64,000 bases of DNA from Cavia porcellus (GCF_034190915.1 NW_026947506.1:14135501-14199500); one strand, 5' to 3'. Shown: positions 12,420-22,390, numbered from the stretch's first letter. Program-made: numbers and translations. Notes: generated from the sequence alone by a model not told the origin.

Positions 12420-14958
12420 TTAAAACATTGCCTGCAAACTACCCATAAACTGTGGCAGTTATGTGAGACAAGATGCTTTACTATCTTTCCATGCATACAC
12501 AAAGCATATGTAGATGCCCTACTTCAAGGAGACTCAGTTTGTGTTTAACATTCAGTACTTTATGAAAGTTGTCCTTTACATATTCTTTTCATCCTTCTTA
12601 TTTTCATTGATAAATTTGTTTCCATTATTTGTCACAATAAACCCCAATAACCTTATTATTTATTGCCTTGCTCTGGAGATAACAGGTGAAGCAAATGTGA
12701 ATATGTCCCTAGTGAGCCTCATCACAGGCTTCTAATTTTTCTTCTAATTTTTATGCAACAAAATCCCCTAGAGTAACTTTCAAATTCTGTACAAGAGCTT
12801 GGATATTGTGGCATTGATTATCATCACCAGAAGGTACAGATTGCGTGGTACAACTTAGTGTTTGGGAAGCTGTGGGAGATCACAAGCATGCACTCCAAGA
12901 ATTGAATCTCTGTGCTCTATCATCACAAGACTCTTACTTCAACATTATTTAGTGAGATATGCAAAATGGGTGATATAGAAGTGATATTCCCTTAATTGGT
13001 ACAAAGACTGTGATCAAGTCCAATGGACTTGCCAATGTGTCTCAGGACAGCAAAGTAGCAGCACACATGTGGAATAGACAACATGCTGATGACTGCAATG
13101 GAGAGTCGTGCAAAATCCTGTGAGATTCAAGGGTGAAGACATGACATAACATCTCAGCTGATGATATGATACTCCAAAAGATTTATACTTTTGTGATGGT
13201 AAAAGTCCCAGCTTTTCCAACATCATTTATCTGTTGCAGCACTAACTGGGGAGCTGTATGCTTGGTACAAGACTTCCTTGTTCCTCTACTACAAGCCATG
13301 TCTATAAGGTTTCTCATTTATGCACTCTTCCAAAACCCATGCCTACTCCCCCAATTATTACTGATATAAGTCTTGGGCACTCTGACTCATGATCTTTTTC
13401 CAGTGGGGGCCACTGGTCATAACAGAGCCCTGGGAACTGCAGATCTTTCTATCACTGTTTCATCTTTGTGCTACATGCTGGGTGGGAGACAGAACATATT
13501 TCAAGGGTTTCATGAGGACCCTATATCTACATTTTTAACAAATTAAGCATACTAAAATAAAGTGCCATTGTTCCTATCCTTTTACTGAGACAAAATATCA
13601 CATACTCTCAGAGGAATCTATACTGGGCTACAAGTAAAGAACCTTGTCTATTGGATCCAAGGATCAAGCAGGATAGCAAAAAAATTTCCATTCTGAAGGA
13701 AAAATTACTTAAGTCATGGTAGCATGGACATAGAGAAAGATGGTAGGATCTGCAAACAAGATCGTACTTTCCCAAGTTCTATCCTTAGTGATATGTGTCC
13801 AAAATGTCCCCACCACCTAACATCATAATCCAGAACTAAAATCATCAGAGAATGAAACCATTGAGGACAATAGGACCCATTCAAATTAATCAACATTCAA
13901 GCTCATGTGATATTTAGAAGATATTTTAGGTACAAAATACAATATCTGGTCGGCTTCTGGAAAAAAATCAGGGCACACAACACAGCAGTTTTACCTAAAG
14001 TGAATCTGCACGCACATGTCATGAGTCTTCTATCAATGCTTTAACTCACTTCATGGTGAGGAATGGGACTTTACATGTATATCCTGTGTTTATTATGCAT
14101 CATTTGCTTGCACTGTCTGTCCCTTGTGAAAATATCACATGCATTTACTGTGTGTTTGAGACCCAACTAATCTTTTTTGCTCTGCAGAAACAAAGGGTAA
14201 GAGACTGATTGCCTAGAGCACACCAATCAGCAAGACTTAGTTTTATAAACTACATTACCTGAATGATTTTATCCCAAACCAATTTGGTAATCAGCCAAAG
14301 AACCTCTATCTTGGAAAGACAGCATTCTTCTTGCATTTGTCATACAATAAATAAATTTTGACTCTCATTATTTTAATCCTAATTTTCTGATTTTCTACAG
14401 ATACACTGGTTTTTAGATAAAGGCAGTGGTTTTGCATCATTTCTTCATTTTGTCACAGTAGAGAGAACAAAGGACCCATAGAAAGGCACGTCATTTTGAG
14501 GAACATTACTGCCCTCAGAATACTCTATCACATGCAACATGTGGGTGGGTGCTCATAGAGAACTAAAGGAAAGGCCACTGAAGAGTTCCAGGAATGGTCA
14601 GTATATGCGGCCTAAACGGTAATGAGCAGAGATGGAACAAACTGCTTCCATACCCACCTTCCTGTGCCATAGCATGTCCAAAATTATTTCACATGGTGAA
14701 ATGTCCATGGCTGGACCTTTTATCAGGCACTAGAGAATACTTTGCCCTTGTTGTGGGATAAGGAGTGCCAGTGCTGTCCATAAGAGAGGCATTGTAGGCT
14801 TTCACTAGTGTGCTCAGCATTGGCATGTGCACTTCTGGACTGAAACATCTGGTTTCTACAATTATTGCCTTGCTCACAAGTAATGGATACATCTGTTACG
14901 TTATACCTGGATACGTTAGGACCATGGACATTAGGAAGGAAGAAGAAATCAGGAATTC
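12420..14958. other. no gene recognised
   Basis: About 2.5 kb of AT-rich sequence up to the retrovirus insertion. I find no domain, splice structure or named repeat. The short open frames in it are unconvincing. Confidence 0.45.
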
Positions 14959-14998
14959 TGACTGTGAGAGTCGACCCCCCTGCTACAACCCCCTCCCC

Positions 14999-15146
14999 AG
15001 AGCGGAGAATGAAAGGGTTAACTCCCTAACTCCCCAGAGCGGGGAATGAAAGGGTTAACTCCCTAACTCCCCAGAGCGGGGAATGAAAGGGTTAACTCCC
15101 TAACTCCCCAGAGCAGGGAATGAAAGGGTTGACTCCCTAACTCCCC
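14999..15146 (+). repeat. four 37-bp tandem repeats in U3 (probable enhancer)
   Basis: The unit begins AGAGCGGGGAATGAAAGG and ends CTAACTCCCC. Copies 2 and 3 are identical; copy 1 has GGAGAAT for GGGGAAT, and copy 4 has CAGGGAAT and GTTGAC. Direct repeats in gammaretroviral U3 usually act as enhancers. The same array lies at 20376-20523 in the 3' LTR. Confidence 0.9.
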
Positions 15147-15357
15147 GGAGCTCTCAGAACAGAGCAGTAAAGAGTGCTTCACTCCCTAAACCTTTCCCAG
15201 GAGATAGTCAGAGCAGGGCCAAAAAGAATGTACTGTATAAACAGGACCAGGGAGCACCTGGCACTCTAAGGTCAACCCAAGACCCTCGGTCTCCATGGTT
15301 ACTCAGCCCCAGACCCTCAAATCAGCATTAGCCAGGTCCTGCGCCGCTCAGAATTAA

Positions 15358-15482
15358 CCAATGCGATTTGCTTCTGTAAACTTGCTTGCCTCCTGCGTGT
15401 ATCTTTAAAAACCCTGCACAAATTCCCCTCGGGGCCCCTCTGCACTTGTTTGCCTGAGGGACCCCATGCGCATGGAAATAAA
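15358..15482 (+). promoter_or_regulatory. LTR core promoter and poly(A) signal
   Basis: CCAAT at 15358, TTTAAAA at 15404 and AATAAA at 15477 are spaced as in a U3/R boundary. The transcription start is inferred to lie at about 15430-15445. Confidence 0.75.
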
Positions 15483-15548
15483 CTTTTTTTCCTCACCAAG
15501 AGTTGAGTCCTTGGGGTCTCTTTCCCTGCGGCGTCGGCCCTAACATCT

Positions 15549-15566
15549 TGGAGGCCCCACCGAGAT
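15549..15566 (+). other. primer binding site, tRNA-Gln type
   Basis: The 18-mer TGGAGGCCCCACCGAGAT starts 3 bases after the LTR. It is complementary to the 3' end of tRNA-Gln, with one apparent C-for-T difference from the usual TGGAGGTCCCACCGAGAT. It primes minus-strand DNA synthesis. Confidence 0.85.
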
Positions 15567-16099
15567 AGCACGTCTCACGGAAGGTGACCTCAACGGCTCT
15601 GCGGTGGGTGAGTACGACCGGTCGCTTCTTATTTTTACTCTGAGGATCAATCTACCGGTATTTTACGCCCCGAGCCAAACGGCTCCGGTCTAGGGGCAAT
15701 TTTTGTTACCTGTTTTTGTTATCTGTTCTCTGTTCTTGGGTGATCGGGGGACGCCCCACACGGTTTTCCGTGACTCACCGTCTGCGATAGGATTTTCCTA
15801 TCGGTTTGGGGCCCAATCTGTGGTCCGTCAGGGCCAATTCGGAGACACCCTCCGAGGTGACTCGTTTGGGGAATTTCATTCCCAATCTGTGGTCCGTCTG
15901 GGCCAATCTGGGGAATTTCATTCCCAATCTGTGGTCCGTCCGGGCCAATCTGGAGGCACCCCCTAAGGTGACTCGTTTGATGTGAAACTAATGCGTGAGA
16001 GTGAGGTGGCCGGCCTGTTTGTCCTGTGTGTTGTGACTGTTGTGATCGGTTATTTGTTGTGTCGCGCGTACGCTAACCACTCTTTGTCTTCAGAACACC
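15567..16099 (+). other. ERV leader with splice donor and internal repeats
   Basis: The untranslated leader should carry the packaging signal. A good splice donor, GG|GTGAGTA, lies at 15608. Three copies of a 'ccaatctgtggtccgtcnggg' unit start near 15812, 15881 and 15924, and a 'gaggtgactcgttt'-type unit flanks them twice. Structured leader repeats are common in gammaretroviral packaging regions. Confidence 0.65.
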
Positions 16100-16191
16100 A
16101 TGGGACAAATGACATCGTCCCCATTGTCCCTCACCCTCGACCATTGGTCGGAGGTTCGAGAGAGGGCTCACAATCTCTCCTTTCAGGTTAA
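15991..16191 (+). other. leader ORF with a membrane anchor (66 codons)
   Basis: An ATG at 15991 opens a small frame, itself open back to a stop at 15964. Residues 7-24 are strongly hydrophobic ([18 protein letters not shown]), as in a type II signal anchor. It overlaps the start of gag in a different frame. Its place just 5' of gag matches where gammaretroviruses encode the glycosylated Gag leader, which is also a type II anchor. Here it is not in frame with matrix, so the parallel is positional, and translation is unproven. Confidence 0.45.
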
Positions 16192-16434
16192 AAAAGTAAA
16201 TGGCAGACTTTCTGCTCGTCTGAGTGGCCCACATTCTCCGTGGATTGGCCACCAGAGGGGACTTTCCACCTTCCCCTCATCTTAGCAGTTAAGAACATCA
16301 TCTTCCGCCCTGGACGAGAGAGCCACCCCGACTGGGTCACCTACATCTTGGTATGGCAAGACCTCAGGGAGAAGCCCCCACCGTGGGTAAAACCCTTCCT
16401 TCCTCCGCCCTCTCCTTGGTTGCCTGTTTAAACT
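16100..16434 (+). pseudogene. ERV gag remnant, matrix (MA) only
   Basis: The ATG at 16100 has good context (aacaccATGG) and is followed by Gly, as expected for N-myristoylation of a gammaretroviral Gag. The first frame reads [10 protein letters not shown] and stays matrix-like for about 45 residues. A frameshift then moves the homology to the frame of 16240-16431, which includes [11 protein letters not shown] and [11 protein letters not shown] before a stop at the end. Nothing resembling capsid (including the major homology region) or nucleocapsid (CCHC) follows. This is a truncated, frameshifted gene with no Gag function as it stands. Confidence 0.88.
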
Positions 16435-17310
16435 TGTTACTAACTTAGGGGCTTGTTGCCCATTTCTGTTGCAGGATCCATATGGCTTATTAGATTCAAG
16501 GTTCATGATAAGAAAAATTATTTCCTTTAGCTGACCAAACTATGCAAGAAGCTCCCTTTGTTTGTGTCTTTAATGTTGTGGCACCTTGTTTAATATGTAA
16601 GACTTCAATTGATTGCTTGCAACCTCGGCATGCCTTTTAAAAGGAGTATTTTTTCTCTCTGGTGAAAATGTAAACATGTACACATATATATGTATATCTA
16701 TGGTTGTTAAGAGTCATGTCAACTTTGCCAAGTAAAAACCAGGCGGTACTATATTTGAGCCAGTTAAAAGGTTACAGTTTTGTTTTTAAAATACAACATT
16801 TTTATGTGGTAAAAAGACGTAAAATAAGTATGTTTTGGGCTACTAGAAGGTGACTTCAAGGGTTTTGTTGAGAGTTTTGATGTTGTCTGAGAAATGAGAA
16901 AAAAAGGTAATTGACTGGTAATAGTAAAAAGAGGGACAAAGAGAGTGGTCTTCAAGTAAAGGTGTCTGGCTATGCCAGAATGTAGAAAAAGATTAAAGCT
17001 TAGTTTGAGAGGTATTATTGTAAGTTGTAGAAGGCTCAAGAGGATGTGAATTTTATTTGTCTTGGTTTATAGTACTACAAATAACAGGTTTGACAAAAAG
17101 TAAATGTGTTCAGAATTTGACAGTATTAGATCAGTTTTGGTAAAAGTATACATAAGATTGTACTTTGCTGCAAAATGTTTTCATTAAAATGAGATTATAG
17201 GTGATATTAAAAATAAGATACAAGTTCTTACATGCGCTGTAAACATCTGGGAGATTATACAGCACAATTTTGTTACCTATGAAAAAGCCCTTTTTGTTAA
17301 AAATATAATT
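16435..17310 (+). other. AT-rich insert of unknown origin inside the ERV
   Basis: Where capsid, nucleocapsid, protease and early RT should be, there are about 880 bases of AT-rich, stop-filled DNA with no retroviral match I can see. Base composition changes abruptly from the GC-rich leader and matrix. It holds an alternating 'acacatatatatgtatat' stretch near 16680. It has no SINE or L1 signature that I recognise. It may be captured host sequence or very decayed gag-pol. Confidence 0.6.
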
Positions 17311-17640
17311 TTAATAAAATAATGGCCTGTCACGTGACACCCTTGGACAAAAAAACAGTGTGCCATCCAGATGAAGCCGGCTCTCTGATCCGGAATGCCA
17401 AAACCATGTTCTCCTTTTGTGCCACCCTGACTGGACATCCAGAGGTAAGGAGGTTTCCCAATATTGCCAGTTGTTCTCTTTGTAACTCAGTCGGCCCCAC
17501 ATGTTAGACAAAAATTACAAAGGTTTGAGAGGTTTAAGAAAATGCCCCTCAGCCAGTTAATAGAGATAGCACAAAAAGGTCTTTGAGAACTGAAAAATTT
17601 ACAAAAAGATAGCCAAGATGTTAAAATTGCTCTATGAGAA
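17311..17640 (+). other. ERV interior, unassigned transition
   Basis: A short mixed-composition segment runs into the pol remnant. It has a possible splice donor 'gaggtaagg' near 17442. No domain is assigned. Confidence 0.35.
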
Positions 17641-19835
17641 AAACTTTTAAAAAACAGACGAGACTTTCTGGGGGCAGTTGGATACTGTAGGCTAAATTTT
17701 ACTGAAAAGCTTGCCTCTATATGACTCCCATAAGGGAGAAACTCAAAATTCACTGAACTGGACTGATAAATGTAAACAGGCCTTCCAACAGCTCAAGCGG
17801 GCCTTGACAGAGGACCCAGCCCTGGGACTCCCTGACGTTACCAAGCCTTTCATCTTGTTCATAGATAAACTCAGGGACATTGCCAAAAGAGTCCTAACTC
17901 AGGACATTGGCCCTTAAAAGAGGCCTATAGCCTACCTCTCCAAAAGACTTGATCCAGTGACAGGAGTATGGCCCCCTGCCTTAGAATACTAGCTACTGTG
18001 ACAATGTTACTCAAGGAGACAAAAAAAAACTCGCTTTGGGCAAGTGATTTCTGTGGTAACCTCTCACAGTTTAGAGACTCTTATCAAAACCCCCCCTAAA
18101 AAAAAAAAAAAAAAAAAAAAGGGCTCTCAAATGCCAGAATTCTACTGTCAAGCCCTGCTTCTAGACCCAGAGTTAATGATATTCAAGACTTCTTCAGCTT
18201 TAAACCCAGCCACCCTTATGCCTGATGATGATCCGGAGGAACAAAGGACACCTCTCCATGAGTGTGCTGACATCCTCGAACTGCAGCAGAACCTACAGGC
18301 TGATCTTACTGACCAGCTTTTGGGAAATGCCAACAACTGTTCGATGAAAACAGCTTCATCCAAAACGACAAACGAGTGGCCGGGGCAGCAGTGACCACCG
18401 AAAAGGAGGTACTCTGGGTTAAGCGGGTAGAGCCTGGCACTTCTGCCCAAAAGGCAGAGCTTGTTGCTTTGACTGAGAGGCTAAAACTAGCCACGGAAAA
18501 GAGGGTAAACATTTTTTTACTGAAGACATCCCTTTGCTACTGTACATATACGGGGAAGCCATCTAAAAATGCTCCACAGATTCTAGATTTGCTGGCAGCT
18601 GTCTGGCGGCCTCAATGGGTTGCTATTCCTTACAAGGCTCACCCAACCAGAGATAAAAAATAACAACCACATCAGAGGGGTCAACCAAGAAAGTAACTGC
18701 TCTGATACTAGTCCTCTGACCTTGTCAGAACTAGTCTACACAAAAAAAAAAAGACCTACAGTTGACATCTCAACTTGGAATAAAGTCTCCCACCCCAAGG
18801 GGCTAATACCAGTTACCTGATAAACAAGTACTGTTACTGGAGGCACTAAGATGGGAGCTGTTTCACCTTACAGAATTGTTCAGAACTCAGTATTTTATTC
18901 CAAAACTCTACAAACTGACCACCTCTTCGAGCTCCAGATGCCCACAGTGTTTGTTAGTCAACTCAGCCAAGAGCTCTGCGTTGGAGACCACCCGACATCA
19001 AAAAATTGTTCCAGGAGAACATTAGAAAATAAACTTCATGGACATGGTAAAACTTAATTTACAGGGACACTGCTATCTCTTGGTATTAATAAACATTTTT
19101 ACTGGCTAGGTAGAGGCTTTCCCTACTAAGTCTGAGTCAGCCTTAGTGGTAGTTAAAAGGCTATTACATGAGATCATACCTTGATTTGGCCTCCCACTAT
19201 CAATGGGGTCCGATAATGGCCTGGCTTTCATAGCCCGAGTCACCCAAAAGTTAGCCCAGACATTAAAGATTAATTAAAACTCCACTGTGCCTATCAGCCA
19301 CATAGCTCAAGGCAAATAAAACGTATGAACCAAAGTCTCAAGGACATTTTAGCTAAGCTGTCTTCAAAAACTGGCAATAATTGGATGAGCCTTCTTCCCT
19401 TTGCACTGTTAAGAGCTAGATATACCCCATATGTTTCTAAAATTTCCCCCTTTAAAGCCATGTTTGGGAGGCCCCCGCCATTGGTTCCAAGATTGTCAGA
19501 AGACAAATTAGCTGAAATTACTAATCAAAATCTTAAGTCCCTACAGACACTCCAACCTGTGTTGGCCTGGATCCACCAGCTGTTTAGACAAAAACACTTG
19601 GACCTGCCTTCAGAGACCAAGGCCTCAAGGACTCCAGTCTTGGTTCGATGTCACCACCGTGACTCCCTTAAACCCCGCTGAGAAAGACCTTTCACCGTGG
19701 TGCTCAATACCCCCACTGCCATCAAGGTAGCAGGAAAAACTGCGCGGATTCACTACACTCATGTAAAGCCACTGGAAACAGCAGACAACGAGGGACATAC
19801 TCAGTGGACTACACAACAGACTGGTAACCCTTAAA
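17640..19835 (+). pseudogene. ERV pol remnant: RT connection, RNase H, integrase
   Basis: The homologous order is kept though stops and frameshifts are frequent. At about 17660-18000 lies the RT connection, with FLGAVGYCR, KQAFQQLKRAL and ALGLPDVTKPF followed by AYLSKRLDPV. RNase H covers about 18140-18660, including NEWPG and GTSAQKAELVAL. Integrase runs from about 18840 to 19830: the core region holds the GSDNG catalytic-Asp motif near 19205, and the C-terminal stretch (19325-19681) contains SLLPFALLRAR and SPFKAMFGRPPP. The RT active-site region (YxDD) is absent. The product cannot support reverse transcription or integration. Confidence 0.9.
18098..18123 (+). repeat. A23-G3 homopolymer tract inside pol
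   Basis: Twenty-three A residues followed by GGG interrupt the RT/RNase H reading. It is preceded by C7 and T. Confidence 0.9.
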
Positions 19836-19962
19836 GTTAAAAATTGACTAACTGTTTTAGCTTGCTTGTTTTGATTTTAATAACATTAATGCCGACCTTA
19901 CATGGCGGCTTTGGTCCCCCTGTAAGCAAAAAAAAAACCAATTGTTAAAGATCTTTTGTTTT

Positions 19963-19985
19963 AAAAAAAAAAAAAAAAGGGGGGG
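19963..19985 (+). other. A16-G7 tract, polypurine-tract-like
   Basis: Sixteen A then seven G residues lie about 350 bases 5' of the true polypurine tract. The A-then-G layout resembles a retroviral PPT, so it could be a vestigial or secondary plus-strand primer, or simply a slippage-expanded tract. Confidence 0.5.
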
Positions 19986-20050
19986 TCTCTGCGCCGCACT
20001 TAAAAAAAAAATGTTGTTTTTACACTGATCATACTGGGATTGTAAAAGAT

Positions 20051-20305
20051 ACAATAAAAAAGTTGAGAGAGAAAATCAGATCTCAAGAGCCCCCTTCAAA
20101 TAAAGCCAAAGTGTTCTCTTTCCGAGAATCAATTCTGCCCTATATCCTCCCTTTATTGAGACCCCTGGCCGGATTCATTATAGTCATGGCTATAGCCCCT
20201 TGCCTCATTAACCGAGTAACCCGGTTTGTAAGGGCTCAGATCTCTCAGGTAAAAGTTATGGTGCTACGTCAACAATATGACCCCTTACCTATACAGGACT
20301 TTTAG
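20051..20305 (+). pseudogene. ERV env remnant: transmembrane tail
   Basis: About 80 codons are open up to a stop at 20305. The hydrophobic span ILPLLRPLAGFIIVMAIAPC is followed by a basic, amphipathic cytoplasmic tail ending QQYDPLPIQDF, matching the Env TM membrane anchor and tail layout of gammaretroviruses. The surface subunit, fusion peptide and immunosuppressive-type region are missing, so it cannot mediate entry. There is no ATG at the start of the open frame. Its openness next to the shattered pol is notable. Confidence 0.8.
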
Positions 20306-20325
20306 GATTAAAAGTCATTGGAGAA

Positions 20326-20339
20326 ATAAAAGGGGGGAA
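20326..20339 (+). other. polypurine tract
   Basis: AATAAAAGGGGGGAA directly abuts the 3' LTR and would prime plus-strand synthesis. Confidence 0.9.
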
Positions 20340-20922
20340 TGTGAGAGTCGACCCCCCTGCTACAACCCCCTCCCCAGAGCGGAGAATGAAAGGGTTAACT
20401 CCCTAACTCCCCAGAGCGGGGAATGAAAGGGTTAACTCCCTAACTCCCCAGAGCGGGGAATGAAAGGGTTAACTCCCTAACTCCCCAGAGCAGGGAATGA
20501 AAGGGTTGACTCCCTAACTCCCCGGAGCTCTCAGAACAGAGCAGTAAAGAGTGCTTCACTCCCTAAACCTTTCCCAGGAGATAGTCAGAGCAGGGCCAAA
20601 AAGAATGTACTGTATAAACAGGACCAGGGAGCACCTGGCACTCTAAGGTCAACCCAAGACCCTCGGTCTCCATGGTTACTCAGCCCCAGACCCTCAAATC
20701 AGCATTAGCCAGGTCCTGCGCCGCTCAGAATTAACCAATGCGATTTGCTTCTGTAAACTTGCTTGCCTCCTGCGTGTATCTTTAAAAACCCTGCACAAAT
20801 TCCCCTCGGGGCCCCTCTGCACTTGTTTGCCTGAGGGACCCCATGCGCATGGAAATAAACTTTTTTTCCTCACCAAGAGTTGAGTCCTTGGGGTCTCTTT
20901 CCCTGCGGCGTCGGCCCTAACA
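20340..20922 (+). repeat. ERV 3' LTR
   Basis: 583 bp, identical by eye to the 5' LTR, including the four 37-bp repeats and their private variants. The flanking TGAC at 20923-20926 completes the target-site duplication. Confidence 0.97.
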
Positions 20923-20954
20923 TGACATATCTCTGGACAATATCTGTCCAGAAA

Positions 20955-21065
20955 CATTCTTTTTTGATCCTTGAGACAGGGTCCTACTATATAGTTCTGG
21001 CTAGTGTTGGATATATTTTGTACCTCAGGCTGCCCTCAAACTCACAGTAATCCCAAGTCTCCTCC
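20955..21065 (-). repeat. B1-like SINE fragment
   Basis: The plus strand shows 'gatccttgagacagggtcctactatatagttctggct' and 'ctgccctcaaactcacagtaatccc', the reverse complement of a B1 body. It begins about 30 bases after the ERV, so the ERV landed beside it. Confidence 0.8.
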
Positions 21066-21069
21066 GGTA

Positions 21070-21725
21070 TCTATGGCAAACTCTTTACTGTAACCCCCTG
21101 TATAAATGAAACAAGGTCAACATTTCTGAAATTCAAAGGTACAAGATAAACATTACTATTCCAAAAGTTACAAACAGCGGAATATAAAGCATCAGAAACA
21201 AAGCAAGTCCAACATCCTGCAGGACAAACATTAAGTCCTAAAGTTTCTTGCTCAGCATCTGAAGGAATCTGGTTGCAAGCTCCAAAAGGCTTGGATGATT
21301 TCATCCCACGGCACTTCCAGGGATATCACCTCCTACAGCTTTTATCTTAAACCCTCTCTGCTAACTTCTTGAAGATTTCCTAGAATGATGCACGTTCCTG
21401 GCTTTTCCAAAATTCTGGGGTCTCCACAGCACCTTTTCCTTCATCTTTACATCTTTACAGATTGGCCCTTTGGGGCACACTGCTGGGTCTCTGGCAATCA
21501 TTGTAGAAGCCACCATCTTACTCTCAGAATTTTTGCATTTTCCTTGCACCTAAAAATCAGCACCATGTGGATGCCACCAAGATTTGCTGCCAGCTGGAGA
21601 AGTAGCCAGGCTTTTCTCTCTCTTGACTGTAGGGATCAATTTTCTGGATCATAGGGCTCTGTGAACCTGATTGTGAAGAAAAGCTTCTCTATGTTGCCTC
21701 AATTCTGGAACCTCATGTCACCTCC
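21070..21725. other. no gene recognised
   Basis: No convincing gene or named repeat. It may belong to the same unassigned element as 21730-22390. Confidence 0.35.
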
Positions 21726-21729
21726 ATCA

Positions 21730-22390
21730 CTATTCTGGAACATGGTGCCTTGCAGGATTATCCTCTGAGCAAATTATTTCACTGTTGCAGTTTTGAGGCT
21801 GCAAAGGGTGGATACCTAATGCTTCCTGGGATGCCTTAGGGCTATCTTTCTTATCTTTCTGTTTCCCCTCAGCAATCAAAGTCTCAACCCTGTCTTTACA
21901 ATCCACAGCTTTCCTGGAATTCTCCATCTTGCCAATTTCACAGAGTTGTAAATCATCCTGTTGTACTCTTTGCTCTTGATTTGCAGCACAAAGCTGGCTA
22001 AAAGCCCTTAACAGTACCCATGCCACAGCCTCAACATTCCACTGTTTTGAAATTTCCTTTTTCAGATTAACCAGTCCATTGTCTTTTATCTCAGGTGTCA
22101 GGGTAAGTCTCTGGGCATGAGCAAAATGCAGACAAATTTTCTGCCAAGCCATAACACACATCATGGAGAGTCCAAAAACCAATGCGTTCCTTCTTTTCAG
22201 AAGAAACCTCTGATGCCTGGTCTTTACCATGAGGCTTTTTATCAGCACTCTGGTCTCCTGAGCTCTGACCAATATCTCCTCTACAGAACAGCCTAAGTTG
22301 CTCCACCTCTATGCATCCATGTGACATGTCCAAACCTTTCCAAACTCTGCCCACAAGACATTTCCAAAGACTCTCAAAAAACATGGTCAA
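21730..22390 (-). other. unrecognised open frames (180 and 99 codons), possible pseudogene
   Basis: The longest non-KZFP open frame here is a 180-codon minus-strand frame (22272-21730). It overlaps a 99-codon frame in another register (22390-22091). The C-terminal half is hydrophilic and Lys/Glu/Gln-rich (KQKDKKDSPKASQEA). I recognise no domain, and there is no Kozak-supported start or splice support that I can see. It directly abuts the interspersed repeat at 22425-22880, so it may be part of a transposable element internal sequence or a processed pseudogene. Length alone is weak evidence for a gene. Confidence 0.35.

Larger units (their letters stand above)
14963..15545 (+). repeat. ERV 5' LTR
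   Basis: The LTR has TG...CA ends. U3 opens with C-rich sequence and four 37-bp repeats. A CCAAT box (15358-15362), a TTTAAAA TATA-like box (15404-15410) and AATAAA (15477-15482) follow in the usual U3-R order. U5 ends in '…tcggccctaaca'. It appears identical to 20340-20922. Confidence 0.97.
14963..20922 (+). mobile_element. class I (gammaretrovirus-like) ERV with identical LTRs, internally defective
   Basis: The 5960-bp provirus has paired 583-bp LTRs (14963-15545 and 20340-20922), both beginning TGTGAGAG and ending CTAACA. The direct repeat TGAC occurs immediately outside at 14959-14962 and 20923-20926; a 4-bp duplication is typical of gammaretroviral integrase. The primer binding site resembles the tRNA-Gln type, and a polypurine tract abuts the 3' LTR. 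The order inside is leader, Gag matrix segment, an unidentified AT-rich 0.9 kb, pol (RT connection, RNase H, integrase), then an Env transmembrane tail. Capsid, nucleocapsid, protease, RT fingers/palm and nearly all of Env are absent. Pol carries many stops. I compared the LTRs base by base by eye and found no difference, so insertion is recent, yet the element cannot encode its own machinery. Confidence 0.95.

Noticed and set aside
14999..15146. CRISPR-like direct repeats
   Set aside because: The 37-bp units are contiguous with no spacers, lie in a retroviral U3, and the genome is mammalian.
15317..15571. Antisense 84-codon gene repeated at 20694-20957
   Set aside because: It repeats only because the LTR repeats; no coding features.
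18094..18123. SINE or processed-pseudogene poly(A) tail inside the ERV
   Set aside because: No SINE or gene body precedes it and retroviral pol continues on both sides.
18851..19057. Functional retroviral pol
   Set aside because: Multiple in-frame stops on each side and no RT active site anywhere in the element.
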